A DNA stretch of 64,000 nt, taken from assembly GCF_035514885.1 (NCBI RefSeq), contig NZ_DATJCH010000023.1, forward strand, positions 1-64,000, written 5' to 3'. Below, piece by piece: positions 1 through 8,220 of this stretch. Numbering within the stretch: position 1 is the first letter of the stretch; each line of letters begins with the position of its first letter. Position numbers and translations under genes: made by a program. Origin of the DNA: Albibacterium sp035514885. GTDB lineage: Bacteria; Bacteroidota; Bacteroidia; Sphingobacteriales; Sphingobacteriaceae. The notes beneath the pieces were generated by a model. That model made no database searches. It worked only from the letters and a program-made list of their open reading frames with translations, and was not told the origin of the DNA.

Positions 1-865
1 GCAATAAATTGGAAAACATATCCATTGCATTATTAGTAGATTTAAGCAAGGCTTTTTCTAATACAGGACGCATTGCACTATCTACCTCATTTTCATTAAG
101 CAGTACCAAATAACTTTGTATATTCATTAATGGAGCTCTTAGATCATGTGATATGATAGACATTAATTTGCTCTTCTCCAGATTACTTTCTTCCAGCTGA
201 CGTTTTTGAATCATCACTTCTTCTTTGCTGGATTCTGCCGACAAAGTTTTAATTTCCGCAATTTCTTTCTCTTTGTCATGGCTCTTTCTAATAAAAGTAA
301 TGATTATATAAGTAGCAATGACCGGGATGGGAAATGCAGTGATACGATCAATAAACTGCTCTTTGGTCCCTCCTTCGTACGGATATTCCACTAAAAAAGG
401 ATAATAATAGCCAATAAAGTGTACTAAAGAAAAGCTCAATAGATATATGATCAGCCATGTAAGATGTTGCCTATAAGGTGTTATCGAGAATATCAGTATT
501 AAATAAGCTGGCCATATTGCATCTGTAGAACCATCAATACCAGAACTTGAAAAAAAGATAAGACTAAAAATCAAGATTCCTACTATTCCAAATAAAGTAC
601 TATTATGATGCCTACCACGAATTCTTGAATTATAATATTGCTGAGAAAAAAATACAACTAAAACCAGGGCTGCTATAGAACTAACATAAAGATCGGCGTA
701 CAGATTATAGAATATATAGATAAATGCCATGGGTATTAACCCAATACTAATTGAATGAAATATTCTGCTTTCTAAAGAGAACCTTGAGGGGCTTCCTATT
801 AGAGCCAACCATAAACCATCTTCTTCTTCTAATGAGAGGTTATTAAACAATTGGAATTTGGGCAT
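1..865 (-). CDS. Sensor histidine kinase, C-terminus outside the window
   Basis: The visible 288 residues begin MPKFQLFNNLSLEEED. Several hydrophobic segments between about residues 36 and 200 indicate a multi-spanning membrane sensor. A short coiled linker follows (about residues 205-230), then the dimerisation H-box SHDLRAPLMNIQSYL, with the phosphoaccepting histidine near residue 236. The ATPase domain lies beyond position 1, so the gene is partial by window truncation. The start at 865 gives an uninterrupted frame. The H-box is clear; the signal sensed and the partner regulator are unknown. No neighbour on this side helps. Confidence 0.85.
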   Translation of the reverse strand, partial: MPKFQLFNNLSLEEEDGLWLALIGSPSRFSLESRIFHSISIGLIPMAFIYIFYNLYADLYVSSIAALVLVVFFSQQYYNSRIRGRHHNSTLFGIVGILIFSLIFFSSSGIDGSTDAIWPAYLILIFSITPYRQHLTWLIIYLLSFSLVHFIGYYYPFLVEYPYEGGTKEQFIDRITAFPIPVIATYIIITFIRKSHDKEKEIAEIKTLSAESSKEEVMIQKRQLEESNLEKSKLMSIISHDLRAPLMNIQSYLVLLNENEVDSAMRPVLEKALLKSTNNAMDMFSNLL

Positions 866-1058
866 GAATAATAAGACTGTAATCTATGATTTATAAGTAA
901 TAAGCTAACAATACTCCTCAAATTTAGTATTATTTTTTTAGGAAAATCCTGACCTTTTTCATTTGCTTCTTTGAACTACAGCACGTTATACCCGGCAGGT
1001 TGCTTTAAGAAATAATGCCTATATCGATTTAGAAGACAATAAAGAGTGAAAAATGGAA

Positions 1059-1066
1059 TATCTTTG
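1059..1066 (+). promoter_or_regulatory. TAnnTTTG promoter element (-7 type)
   Basis: The octamer TATCTTTG matches the Bacteroidota -7 consensus TAnnTTTG. It ends 5 nt before the ATG at 1072, so transcription would start at or next to the start codon and give a leaderless or nearly leaderless message. No clear -33 TTG lies at the expected distance. Confidence 0.4.
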
Positions 1067-1071
1067 TACTT

Positions 1072-1272
1072 ATGAATATCAGTGTTCAAACTATTGAAGC
1101 GCAGGCATTTTTTAAAAAATCTAGCTCCAGCAAATATCATATCCTGCTAGCGAGTAAGCCTGTTAGTTATGAAACGGATGGTATCAACTATGTTTCGGAA
1201 AGTCGGTCGGTGATATTCCTAGCTCCCTATCAAAATTTTAAAGTTCTAAATGCAATCGATTCTCATTTATGA
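1072..1272 (+). pseudogene. AraC-type regulator N-terminal stub
   Basis: The 66 residues include KYHILLASKPVSYETDG and SVIFLAPYQNFKVL. These resemble the N-terminal cupin-like sensing half of Bacteroidota AraC regulators (pattern 'G..SYE.DG..Y......VIFL.P.Q'). The frame stops at 1272, 2 nt before the convergent methyltransferase, and no AraC helix-turn-helix domain follows. I therefore read it as the truncated remnant of a regulator of about 280-300 residues. A promoter element sits just upstream. The family call is by pattern only, so a free-standing small protein is possible. Confidence 0.45.
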
Positions 1273-1274
1273 TG

Positions 1275-1997
1275 CTATTTTATCCCTCCAAAAGCAGCGA
1301 AATACGAATTCTTATGGAGTATTTCAGTCGCTTTAAAACCTACTTTATTTAACAAAGCAAGTTGATAGTTTAGGGAACGTGGTGTGTCTTCATATTCAAT
1401 ATAATCAAAGACCTTTTGCCCATATTCCGGACCACCCAACGTTTCAAGGTAAGCTCTATATTTGTCTTGAAAAAGTTTATTGATTTGTTCGGAATCATGC
1501 GTAATTAGATCCGAAATCCAGATACTGCCTCCAGGTTTTAAAGCATTGTAAAATTTGGTGAAAACAAGCTCCCAATCGGCATCGCTGCGTAAGTGGTGAA
1601 GCGTAGCAGCAGCTAATATAATATCGAACTTATTATTGGGTAAATCCAGGTTACGCATATCATCTTGGATGATCGTAACTTTACCACTTGTCTGCGCTGA
1701 TATCCTTTCCTTTGCTCTCTCCAACATCGGCATACTTAAATCATTCAGCGTGCAATTCAGATCAGGAATTTTACTGAGCATCTTTAAGCTGTAGTTACCT
1801 GCTCCACAACCTATATCTAATAATTCTTTTGCTTGTGGATTGATATATTTTGCAGCTTCTGTGCAAAGTTCCATTGTTAATGGTGCATCAATGGTTGTTT
1901 GTTGTCCGGTTTCAAGATTGGAAAAGCGTTCAACATCATTATCGAATCTTTCTCTGATTTCTTCGTTACTGGCTTTTTGGGAATGATTTGTTTTCAT
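1275..1997 (-). CDS. Class I SAM-dependent methyltransferase
   Basis: This 240-residue soluble protein has the class I methyltransferase signature ELLDIGCGAGNYSLKML (motif I, around residues 58-74). An acidic strand follows (CTLNDLSMPMLERA), then IIQDDMRNLDLP, the motif IV-like FDIILAAATLHHLR, and LKPGGSIWISDL. It should transfer a methyl group from S-adenosylmethionine to a small molecule; the substrate cannot be told. It ends 2 nt from the convergent AraC stub, and only decayed DNA lies upstream. The length is normal for the family and no lesion was seen. Confidence 0.85.
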   Translation of the reverse strand: MKTNHSQKASNEEIRERFDNDVERFSNLETGQQTTIDAPLTMELCTEAAKYINPQAKELLDIGCGAGNYSLKMLSKIPDLNCTLNDLSMPMLERAKERISAQTSGKVTIIQDDMRNLDLPNNKFDIILAAATLHHLRSDADWELVFTKFYNALKPGGSIWISDLITHDSEQINKLFQDKYRAYLETLGGPEYGQKVFDYIEYEDTPRSLNYQLALLNKVGFKATEILHKNSYFAAFGGIK

Positions 1998-2084
1998 ATT
2001 TAGATAAAACTCAGGTATCTTCTATCTATTAAAAGATAGGCTATATAAATATAATTATTTTATCGATTCAGCACATGGTAAACG

Positions 2085-2127
2085 AAAAAAGCCGGAGTAA
2101 AAACTTCGAGAAGTTATTACTCCGGCT
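2085..2127 (-). terminator. Orphan intrinsic terminator resembling that of tRNA-Leu
   Basis: On the minus strand the arms agccggagtaa and ttactccggct pair, with an extension (aactt/aagtt) around the loop. The run ttttttcgtt follows. No gene lies directly upstream of it. The outer stem and the flanking ggtaccc match the terminator of the tRNA-Leu gene at 11.9 kb. Confidence 0.7.
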
Positions 2128-2160
2128 TGGTACCCTTAGACATATTACAATCGAACCAGT
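2128..2160 (-). pseudogene. Decayed tRNA 3'-end remnant
   Basis: Read on the minus strand, this stretch holds GGTTCGAT (T-arm-like) and ends GGGTACCA, the same ending as the tRNA-Leu at 11917-11999. The part between is altered and about 5 nt longer, so it cannot fold as a tRNA. The orphan terminator follows immediately. I infer a displaced and decayed tRNA 3' end, as left at the far boundary of an integrated element. Confidence 0.45.
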
Positions 2161-2702
2161 TTAAGGAAGATTTACTTAAAATCATCGGCATACCTATATA
2201 AAACATATAAATATGACCCTTAAATAATTAAGATATTTACAAAAGCTTGAGTATCTTCAACGCGAAACTAGGGTAAAAGATTATGAGTCTTCTAGTCTGA
2301 TGGCCTTATATAGAACAAAATCCTCGTTTCTGACTTACAGGAACAATATAATGTCTTTTTTTTGGGATTTCAAAATTTAGCTTCGTTACGTATTTGTTAC
2401 GGTTTTCTTCCGAGATTAATGGATGTATCGCATCCGATTACAAGGAAACGTCAGCTCCAAAATTTTTATATTGATTTTGAACAACGTAAAAATGGAGACG
2501 GCGCGTGATGTACACTTATGGTTATCCTATTTCGAGAAAATTGGAAATAGGCATTTGTTAAGTCCTGAAACGTCTTTGTTAAATTTGAATAATCCATAAT
2601 ATTGGTGTCCTTCCATGCAACAAATGAAGTTATTAATTTCAGATAAGATATAGAAATCAATAGAAAGAATTGCTAATCAAACTAGAAGCCATCCAGTTGA
2701 TT
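2161..2702. other. Decayed non-coding stretch
   Basis: No intact gene is visible. A short plus-strand frame at 2492-2599 (METARDVHLWLSYFEKIG...) and the sequence around it read like protein broken by stops in different frames, but I cannot assign a family. The region fits the generally degraded state of this segment. Confidence 0.4.
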
Positions 2703-3116
2703 CTATAATTCTCTAGACTTTTTGTACATCGATTCCGAATAAACCTTGTACGTATTGTCAACAGAGTTTTTCAGTATCCGCCCTTCCTCATTTATGTGCA
2801 ATTCAAAGAAATTTCATGGCGGCTTTTACTTTTTCGATCTGTCTATCAATTTCTTCTTTTGACAACTGGTGTATTTGGTTGAATGTTCCTATTATTGTTT
2901 TATAGCAAACGACACATGGTCGTAGTCTATTAAATCAATCATATATAAGTGATCTTTACCTAATTCCTTTAATTTAATTACGTGCCATGCAGCGAAACAA
3001 TCTGATAAAATGGTACGCAAAATCAAAAACATACTGCTTTGAAATGCCGCTTTTTGATAAAAGTTCTTAAACAGAGTTTCTATAACGGCGAGTTCATTGG
3101 AAACCTTAAATAACAT
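2703..3116 (-). pseudogene. Unidentified frameshifted gene remnant
   Basis: A 74-residue frame starts at 3116 (MLFKVSNELAVIETLF...) and ends at 2892. The reading continues in another frame with CYKTIIGTFNQIHQLSKEEI and DRQIEKVKAAMKF. After a further shift it runs FELHINEEGRILKNSVDNTY to a stop at 2703. The amphipathic, lysine- and glutamate-rich text looks protein-like in all three pieces, suggesting one helical protein broken by two frameshifts. I do not recognise the family. Confidence 0.35.
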
Positions 3117-3350
3117 TGAATAAAAGAACCTGCTTTCTTTTTTCTGATAATCTTCCTGATCAACTATCTTTAAACAACATTCTGCCAGAAATGAGGATAT
3201 GTATAAATACTATCAGCCAGAACAGATACCATTTCTTCTATTTTTCCTGGTATTACCATCGTGTATGTTCATCTAAATCTCATGTTAATAAAAAATCTAA
3301 TTGAGGAGATCGTATGCCTTATTAATATCATAATCGTCACCGCGCATAAA

Positions 3351-4429
3351 TCCATTACAATAAATAGAAAATCAACAGTAGTAATAGCATTGGCCGCTTC
3401 ACTGGTAGTTCTGCTTTCGGCTTGTTCCCAAAAAGAAAAGGAAAAAGAGCAGGTTAAGACCGAACAGCCAAAAGCCGTGAATTATAAGGCGGCTCCGGTA
3501 CAGTTCATCAATCCCGAATACGAAATATCTGTTCCGGCGGAATTGAAACCCTACGAGCTGTATTTGCAAAGGTTACGGGCGTTGTGCAAAAAATGTATGT
3601 TGACCGTGGCGACAGGGTTCGCAAAGGACAGCTTTTAGCGGTATTGTAAGCTCCCGAAATGCAGCAGCAATATCTTTCGAGCAAATCATCTGAACAAAAG
3701 GTACACAGTGATTACCTGTATGCAAAACAGGCTTATGTCCAATTGGTAACGGCTTCCAAAACAAGGAGAGCCGTTGCGGAATGGAATTGGACAGGGCTAA
3801 AAGTGCTATGGAAAGTGCCAAATCCGCTTATGATGCTTCCAAAGCAGATACAACGCATTCTTCGCAGTTGCAGCAGTATTTACGCATTACAGCGCCTTTC
3901 GACGGGATTATTACACAGAGAAATGTTTCTTTTGGTGCTTTGGCTGGTACAGGAAGTAACACGCCTTTGTTTATGATGGCGCAGGGCAATAAGTTACGAT
4001 CCCTGACTGAAAAACACGCCGCATCCGTAAAACAAGATATGCCCGCAACATTTACCATTAGCTCACAGCCGGGCAAAACATTCGATGCCAAACTTTCCCG
4101 TACATTTGGCTTGCTCGACCAGCAGGACCGTTCCCTCACATTTGGAGTTTGATGTAAACAACTCATCAGGTAAATTGCAGGGACGGGGGTGATTATGCAC
4201 TGGTAAAACTAAAATTACAGCGTAAAAATCCATCGTATTGGGTAAAAAATAAATCGGTTTTAAATACACAATCTGGAATGTATGTTTTAACGATGAAGTA
4301 AAACGGATTGCCGTAAGCGAGGGTATTCGTTTAGATACACTGACAGAAGTTTTCGGAAATCTTTCTCCAGAGGATAAAATCATTTTGAAACCATCGGAAG
4401 AAATAAAAGAGGGTAAAATAAAAAAATAA
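3351..4429 (+). pseudogene. RND efflux periplasmic adaptor (CusB/AcrA type), multiply frameshifted
   Basis: The pieces line up as one membrane-fusion protein of RND efflux. They are a lipoprotein signal ending in LVVLLSACSQ, a biotinyl-lipoyl segment (VDRGDRVRKGQLLAVL), a coiled hairpin (SSEQKVHSDYLYAKQAYVQL to AMESAKSAYDASKAD), the second lipoyl half (LRITAPFDGIITQRNVSFGA), a beta-barrel (PATFTISSQPGKTFDAKL), and a proximal domain ending at 4429. Lesions visible are a frameshift near 3570, an in-frame TAA near 3648, a shift near 3780, and further breaks near 4145, 4190 and 4290. It cannot make a working adaptor. No RND pump or TolC partner of its own remains; the TolC-like gene at 5842 belongs to a separate operon. 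The exact original start is uncertain. Confidence 0.8.
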
Positions 4430-4511
4430 CCATGCTTCCCTAAATATCCATTACGGGATGGGCATCGCATCAATAATTCACATGGCATTGAAGAAGTAAG
4501 AACGCAAATCA

Positions 4512-4543
4512 GGGCACTAATGGAAAAAAAGCCATTAGTGCCC
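4512..4543. repeat. Perfect 12-bp inverted repeat
   Basis: The arms gggcactaatgg and ccattagtgccc are exact complements separated by aaaaaaag. No U-tract follows on either strand, so a normal terminator is unlikely. It lies between the dead efflux adaptor and the transposase stub and may be an old insertion-sequence end or a hairpin left at a junction. Confidence 0.6.
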
Positions 4544-4834
4544 AATTCGCAACAAACATCGGATTTAAAGTTTAGTGTTCATCAACTTTTGGGCTACGTG
4601 AATTTCTGGAAAAATCATTCCAGGTATTTGACCAGAAATGGAAGAGCCTTGGATAATGTTTATATAGAACAGTTTTGGCGTACAATTAAATACCAGCACA
4701 TTCATCTGTTCCCGGCAACAGATGGAATCAGTTTGTATATAGGGATTAAAGAATGGCTGAACAAATATCACTATAAAGCACACCAGGGAATCGCTAGGAA
4801 TAAACCATCCGAAATGTATCTAAAAGCTGCATAA
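4520..4834 (+). pseudogene. IS3-family transposase, C-terminal fragment
   Basis: From about 4610 the frame matches the end of an IS3-type OrfB integrase core. It shows NGRALDNVYIEQFWRTIKY, which holds the last catalytic glutamate of the DDE triad in IEQFW, and then WLNKYHYKAHQGI and NKPSEMY. The first two catalytic aspartates and the helix-turn-helix part are missing. The first 30 residues of this frame do not look like transposase and probably come from the fused upstream DNA. It is therefore an inactive remnant of roughly the last 75 residues. Confidence 0.8.
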
Positions 4835-5330
4835 AACAAACTAAGAAATGAAGAAAAATGGTCTAAAGAATCGGGGGCAGTATAGCAAGCCTCCACAAAT
4901 CTCATTTAATATGGGGCTTTGTTATGGCGGGGCTGCAGCTATTGTTCTTAATGTTGTATGTCCGCCCTTCATCTTGGTAATTGAAATTGAAAGTCTGTGT
5001 CAACCGAGTAGAGTATATCTCGGAAGCATAGGAACTAGGCAGGCTTTTTTTTCAAGGTTAACTTTTGTATGTCAGCTTGTATGCCTATCAAATGTGCCTA
5101 ATTTGGCACGTTAGCGAAATTGCATAAAGATTTGATTTCAGGTTTATCCACCGAATACTGGAAACTTGCTGAACTCTACCTAAATTTTTAATTTGTTCTA
5201 TTTTTTTTAAAATATACATATCGCTTTTAGAAATTACAAAATCAGCTAATTGCGTTACATTTATTCGCATAGAGCTTTACCCTCAGAAAGGAATGCGTTT
5301 CTTTTATTTTAAGAAAAAACAATAAAAACT
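4835..5330. other. Intergenic stretch without a supported gene
   Basis: One 88-codon frame (4848-5114) is open, but it has no recognisable domain and poor codon use, so I did not call it. No terminator or RNA gene was recognised. The right end leads into the marR promoter. Confidence 0.4.
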
Positions 5331-5361
5331 TTTGCTATAAACAGAATTTGATGTAATTTTG
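5331..5361 (+). promoter_or_regulatory. Promoter of the marR-tolC-hlyD-permease operon
   Basis: TTTG at 5331-5334 and TAATTTTG at 5354-5361 are separated by 19 bp, an excellent fit to the Bacteroidota -33/-7 consensus. The ATG of marR lies 21 nt downstream. The autoregulatory MarR operator would be expected to overlap this stretch. Confidence 0.75.
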
Positions 5362-5381
5362 TTATTCCAACAACAATTGCC

Positions 5382-5831
5382 ATGACAACAACATTAAAAA
5401 ATGAAGACATTATTCATCTCCTTACCGGGCGCACCCCACTGAATATGGACAGGCTATTGAGTTATCATCTCAAAGAAGAACAGATACCGCTTTCGAGGGA
5501 ACAGTGGAGCGTGATGGCGGTTTTGTGGAAAGAAGACGGCTGTACACAGCAGCGCCTTGCCAATGTTACCCACCGCGACCGGCCCGGCATTACCCGCTTG
5601 CTCGATAACTTGCAAAAGGAAGGTTTTATAGAACGACGAGCTCATGCAACGGACAGGCGCAGCAACCTCATTTTCCTTACCCAAAAAGGAAAAAGCGTGC
5701 AAGCTAAAGTAGTAAAGGCGTTAACAAAAACCGTTGAAGGGGCTACCAAAGATATCAGCGATGCACAACTCAGCAACCTGAGAAAAACGTTTGAGCAGAT
5801 CAATAATAATATTCAAAACCTTGAATTATAA
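5382..5831 (+). CDS. MarR-family transcriptional regulator
   Basis: This 149-residue winged-helix protein is the normal length for MarR. The DNA-binding part is EQWSVMAVLWKEDGCTQQRL and ANVTHRDRPGITRLLDNLQK. The wing follows (GFIERRAHATDRRSNLIFLT), and helical dimerisation ends lie on both sides. It heads an operon with an outer-membrane factor, a membrane-fusion protein and an ABC-2 permease. The usual role in such an arrangement is repression of the efflux genes until a toxic ligand binds. The start follows a strong promoter closely. The gene is intact although its surroundings are decayed. Confidence 0.9.
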   Translation: MTTTLKNEDIIHLLTGRTPLNMDRLLSYHLKEEQIPLSREQWSVMAVLWKEDGCTQQRLANVTHRDRPGITRLLDNLQKEGFIERRAHATDRRSNLIFLTQKGKSVQAKVVKALTKTVEGATKDISDAQLSNLRKTFEQINNNIQNLEL

Positions 5832-5841
5832 TCACCGAATC

Positions 5842-7236
5842 ATGAAAAAAGCATTAATAGCAGCTATCGGATTGCAGCTTTTATCTGTTACTTTGTATGC
5901 GCAGTTACAACTGCCGGCCATTTTACAAAAACCCATAGAGCAGGCGCTTACGCAAAGTAGAGAAATCACTAATAAGCAACTGGATGTGCAAAAAGTGCAA
6001 ATGGAGCAAAAATCTGTACTCAATAAACATGTTCCCACAATAGAAGCAACCGCCGGTTATGCCTATTTGAACAATAACATTACCTTGGATGCGCCTTCGA
6101 TAACACTTCCCATTACCGGAATAGAATTATTTCAAGGAAAAACAAAGATGGATAACCGGGCAAATGCCTTACACGGTGGGGTAATGGCCAAAAGCATTAT
6201 ATTTAGTGGAGGGCAAATTCAAAACGGAGCCAGGGCATTGAACCAAAAGGCCATCGGAGATTCCCTGCTGATAGAAACCGACAAAGACAACCTGATCGCA
6301 GATGTTATAGAAAGCTTCGACAAGCTAAAATTGATCGAAGCTTCAGCGAAACTTATTGAAGAAACCGATCAGCGGTTAAGAAAAGAAGAAGAAAGAGTGG
6401 AAAAAGGCATCCAAAACGGGCTTGCCATACCCTTCGATCGCGATAAAATTAAGCTGGCCCGCCTGGAACTGGAATCAAAAAGAACAGAATTGGAAGAGTC
6501 AAAAAAAGTATTGTTTGAAAAACTTTCTTACCTGACGGGAATGCCTGAAGAGGAGTTGGCGGCCATTTCTTATGAACTCAGCCCGTTTGTGTTGCAGGAC
6601 AATTTAAACGTGGATAACAAACAGGAGTTGGAAGCGCTGAAAGCTTATAAAAATGCGGCGGATTATTTGATTAAAAAAGAGAAAGGCACTTACCTGCCGG
6701 GTGTGGTTGCCTTCGCCGGCGCCTCTTATACCAGTTTGTTTGATGTGAACTCAAATCTGAAATTTCCCTTTCCGCTGCCTTCTCAATTGCCACAGCCGAA
6801 TCTGAAGCTGAATCAATTCACCGTGGCGCCCAACTGGATGGCAGGTATCGCACTGAAATGGGAAATCTTTGGCGGATTTCAACGAAAACATAAAGTGCAG
6901 GAAGCAGAAATAAATAAAAGGCAGTTGGAGAATAAACTGTCAGACAGCCGGGATAAACTGAACTTATTATTAAAGCACAAATATTCAACCTATACCACGC
7001 AATGGAAACAGATAGACCTGGCCAATCAACAGGAAACTATTGCAAAAAACAACCTCGTCCTGGCGGGTAAACAATATACCCAGGGATTGATCTCTATTTC
7101 TCAGCGGCTGGAAGCTGAAAATGATTACTTCAAAGCCGGGCAAAGGAAAACAGAGGTACTTATCAATCAGAGGCAGGCAGCTTTGGAAGCCTTAATGTCA
7201 ACCGGAAAATTGTCTCAACAAATTCAATATAAATAA
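5842..7236 (+). CDS. TolC-family outer-membrane efflux protein
   Basis: The 464-residue product begins MKKALIAAIGLQLLSVTLYA, a good signal peptide. I prefer this start, 10 nt after marR, to the upstream in-frame ATG at 5791 inside marR. The mature part has the two-fold TolC pattern of long coiled helices (for example ETDQRLRKEEERVEKGIQNG, and QETIAKNNLVLAGKQYTQGL near the end) with intervening beta strands (LPGVVAFAGASYTSLFD). It should form the trimeric exit duct for the HlyD/permease pair encoded next. GC content is visibly higher than in the chromosome around it. Confidence 0.9.
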   Translation: MKKALIAAIGLQLLSVTLYAQLQLPAILQKPIEQALTQSREITNKQLDVQKVQMEQKSVLNKHVPTIEATAGYAYLNNNITLDAPSITLPITGIELFQGKTKMDNRANALHGGVMAKSIIFSGGQIQNGARALNQKAIGDSLLIETDKDNLIADVIESFDKLKLIEASAKLIEETDQRLRKEEERVEKGIQNGLAIPFDRDKIKLARLELESKRTELEESKKVLFEKLSYLTGMPEEELAAISYELSPFVLQDNLNVDNKQELEALKAYKNAADYLIKKEKGTYLPGVVAFAGASYTSLFDVNSNLKFPFPLPSQLPQPNLKLNQFTVAPNWMAGIALKWEIFGGFQRKHKVQEAEINKRQLENKLSDSRDKLNLLLKHKYSTYTTQWKQIDLANQQETIAKNNLVLAGKQYTQGLISISQRLEAENDYFKAGQRKTEVLINQRQAALEALMSTGKLSQQIQYK

Positions 7237-7266
7237 ACAATTTAATCATTTTAGAACTGCATACAA

Positions 7267-8217
7267 ATGAACAAAATAACCATCCTTATCGCTGCGATTT
7301 TTCTAACAAGCTGCGGAAGCAAACTAAAAGATAGCGGAATACAAGGAAAAACCGAACAGGAAGAAATTGCCGTAACCGGAAAAATTGCCGGACGAATCGC
7401 TGATGTATTGGTAAAAGAAGGAGAATGCGTAAAAAAAGGAGATACTCTTGCAGTGCTCGACATACCCGAAGTGGATGCCAAAAAAGCGCAGGCCGCCGGT
7501 GCGGTAGAATCGGCCTCGGCACAATACCAGATGAGTGTGAACGGAGCTACAAAAAATCAACTGACGCAGCTAGCGGCAAAGAAAAGCGCTCTTATGGAGC
7601 AATATACTTATGCGCAAAAATCGGTTGACCGGCTAAAAAACATGGTAAAAGATTCACTGATAGCCCAGCAAACCTATGATGAGGCCTATGCAAAATACCA
7701 AGGCGCAAAGGCACAACTGGAAGCGGTGGAAGCCGAAATAGCTGACGTACAGCATGGGGTGCGGATAGAGCAACAAACCATGGCGCTGGGGCAAAAGAAA
7801 AGGGCATTAGGCGCGCTGCAGGAAGTAAACACCGCAGAGAAAGAGCGCTATATTATTGCACCCGCTGACATGACCATTGAAACCATTACTTTAAAACCTG
7901 GCGAACTGGCGCTTCCCGGATATACTCTTTTTAAGGGCACTTTACCAGGCAGTATGTATTTCAGGTTTACCCTTCCGGAAAGCGAATTGAATAAAGTGAA
8001 GAAAGGAATGGAGGTAAAAGTTCACGTCGTATATGAAAACCGCGATGTTCCGTGCACCATCACTTTGGTAAAAAAGTTGGGCGCTTATGCAAATATCGCT
8101 ACCGCTTATCCCGATTACGAAATGCAGGAATCTTTATTTGAGATACAGGCCACACCCATAAATATAGCGGATGTAAAAAATGTTTTTTCCCAAACTACAG
8201 TGACTCTTAAATTATAA
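7267..8217 (+). CDS. HlyD/MFP-family efflux adaptor lipoprotein
   Basis: The 316-residue protein has a lipobox (FLTSCGSK, cysteine 16), so it is probably a periplasmic lipoprotein. It has the membrane-fusion layout: a first lipoyl half (GKIAGRIADVLVKEGECVKK), a long alpha-hairpin (residues about 75-190, including KNMVKDSLIAQQTYDEAYAK), a second lipoyl half (RYIIAPADMTIETITLKPGE) and a C-terminal barrel (MEVKVHVVYENRDVPCTITL). It should bridge the TolC-like duct and the downstream permease. It lies 30 nt after tolC and 3 nt before the permease. Confidence 0.9.
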   Translation: MNKITILIAAIFLTSCGSKLKDSGIQGKTEQEEIAVTGKIAGRIADVLVKEGECVKKGDTLAVLDIPEVDAKKAQAAGAVESASAQYQMSVNGATKNQLTQLAAKKSALMEQYTYAQKSVDRLKNMVKDSLIAQQTYDEAYAKYQGAKAQLEAVEAEIADVQHGVRIEQQTMALGQKKRALGALQEVNTAEKERYIIAPADMTIETITLKPGELALPGYTLFKGTLPGSMYFRFTLPESELNKVKKGMEVKVHVVYENRDVPCTITLVKKLGAYANIATAYPDYEMQESLFEIQATPINIADVKNVFSQTTVTLKL

Positions 8218-8220
8218 GAA

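Noticed and set aside
2466..2660. 64-codon minus-strand frame
   Set aside because: Lies antisense to other protein-like text, no domain, in decayed DNA.
4848..5114. Open frame of 88 codons after the transposase stub
   Set aside because: No recognisable domain, unusual composition and no ribosome site; it lies in decayed DNA.
5791..5841. Upstream start of the TolC-like gene
   Set aside because: It overlaps marR and puts 17 residues before a good signal peptide.
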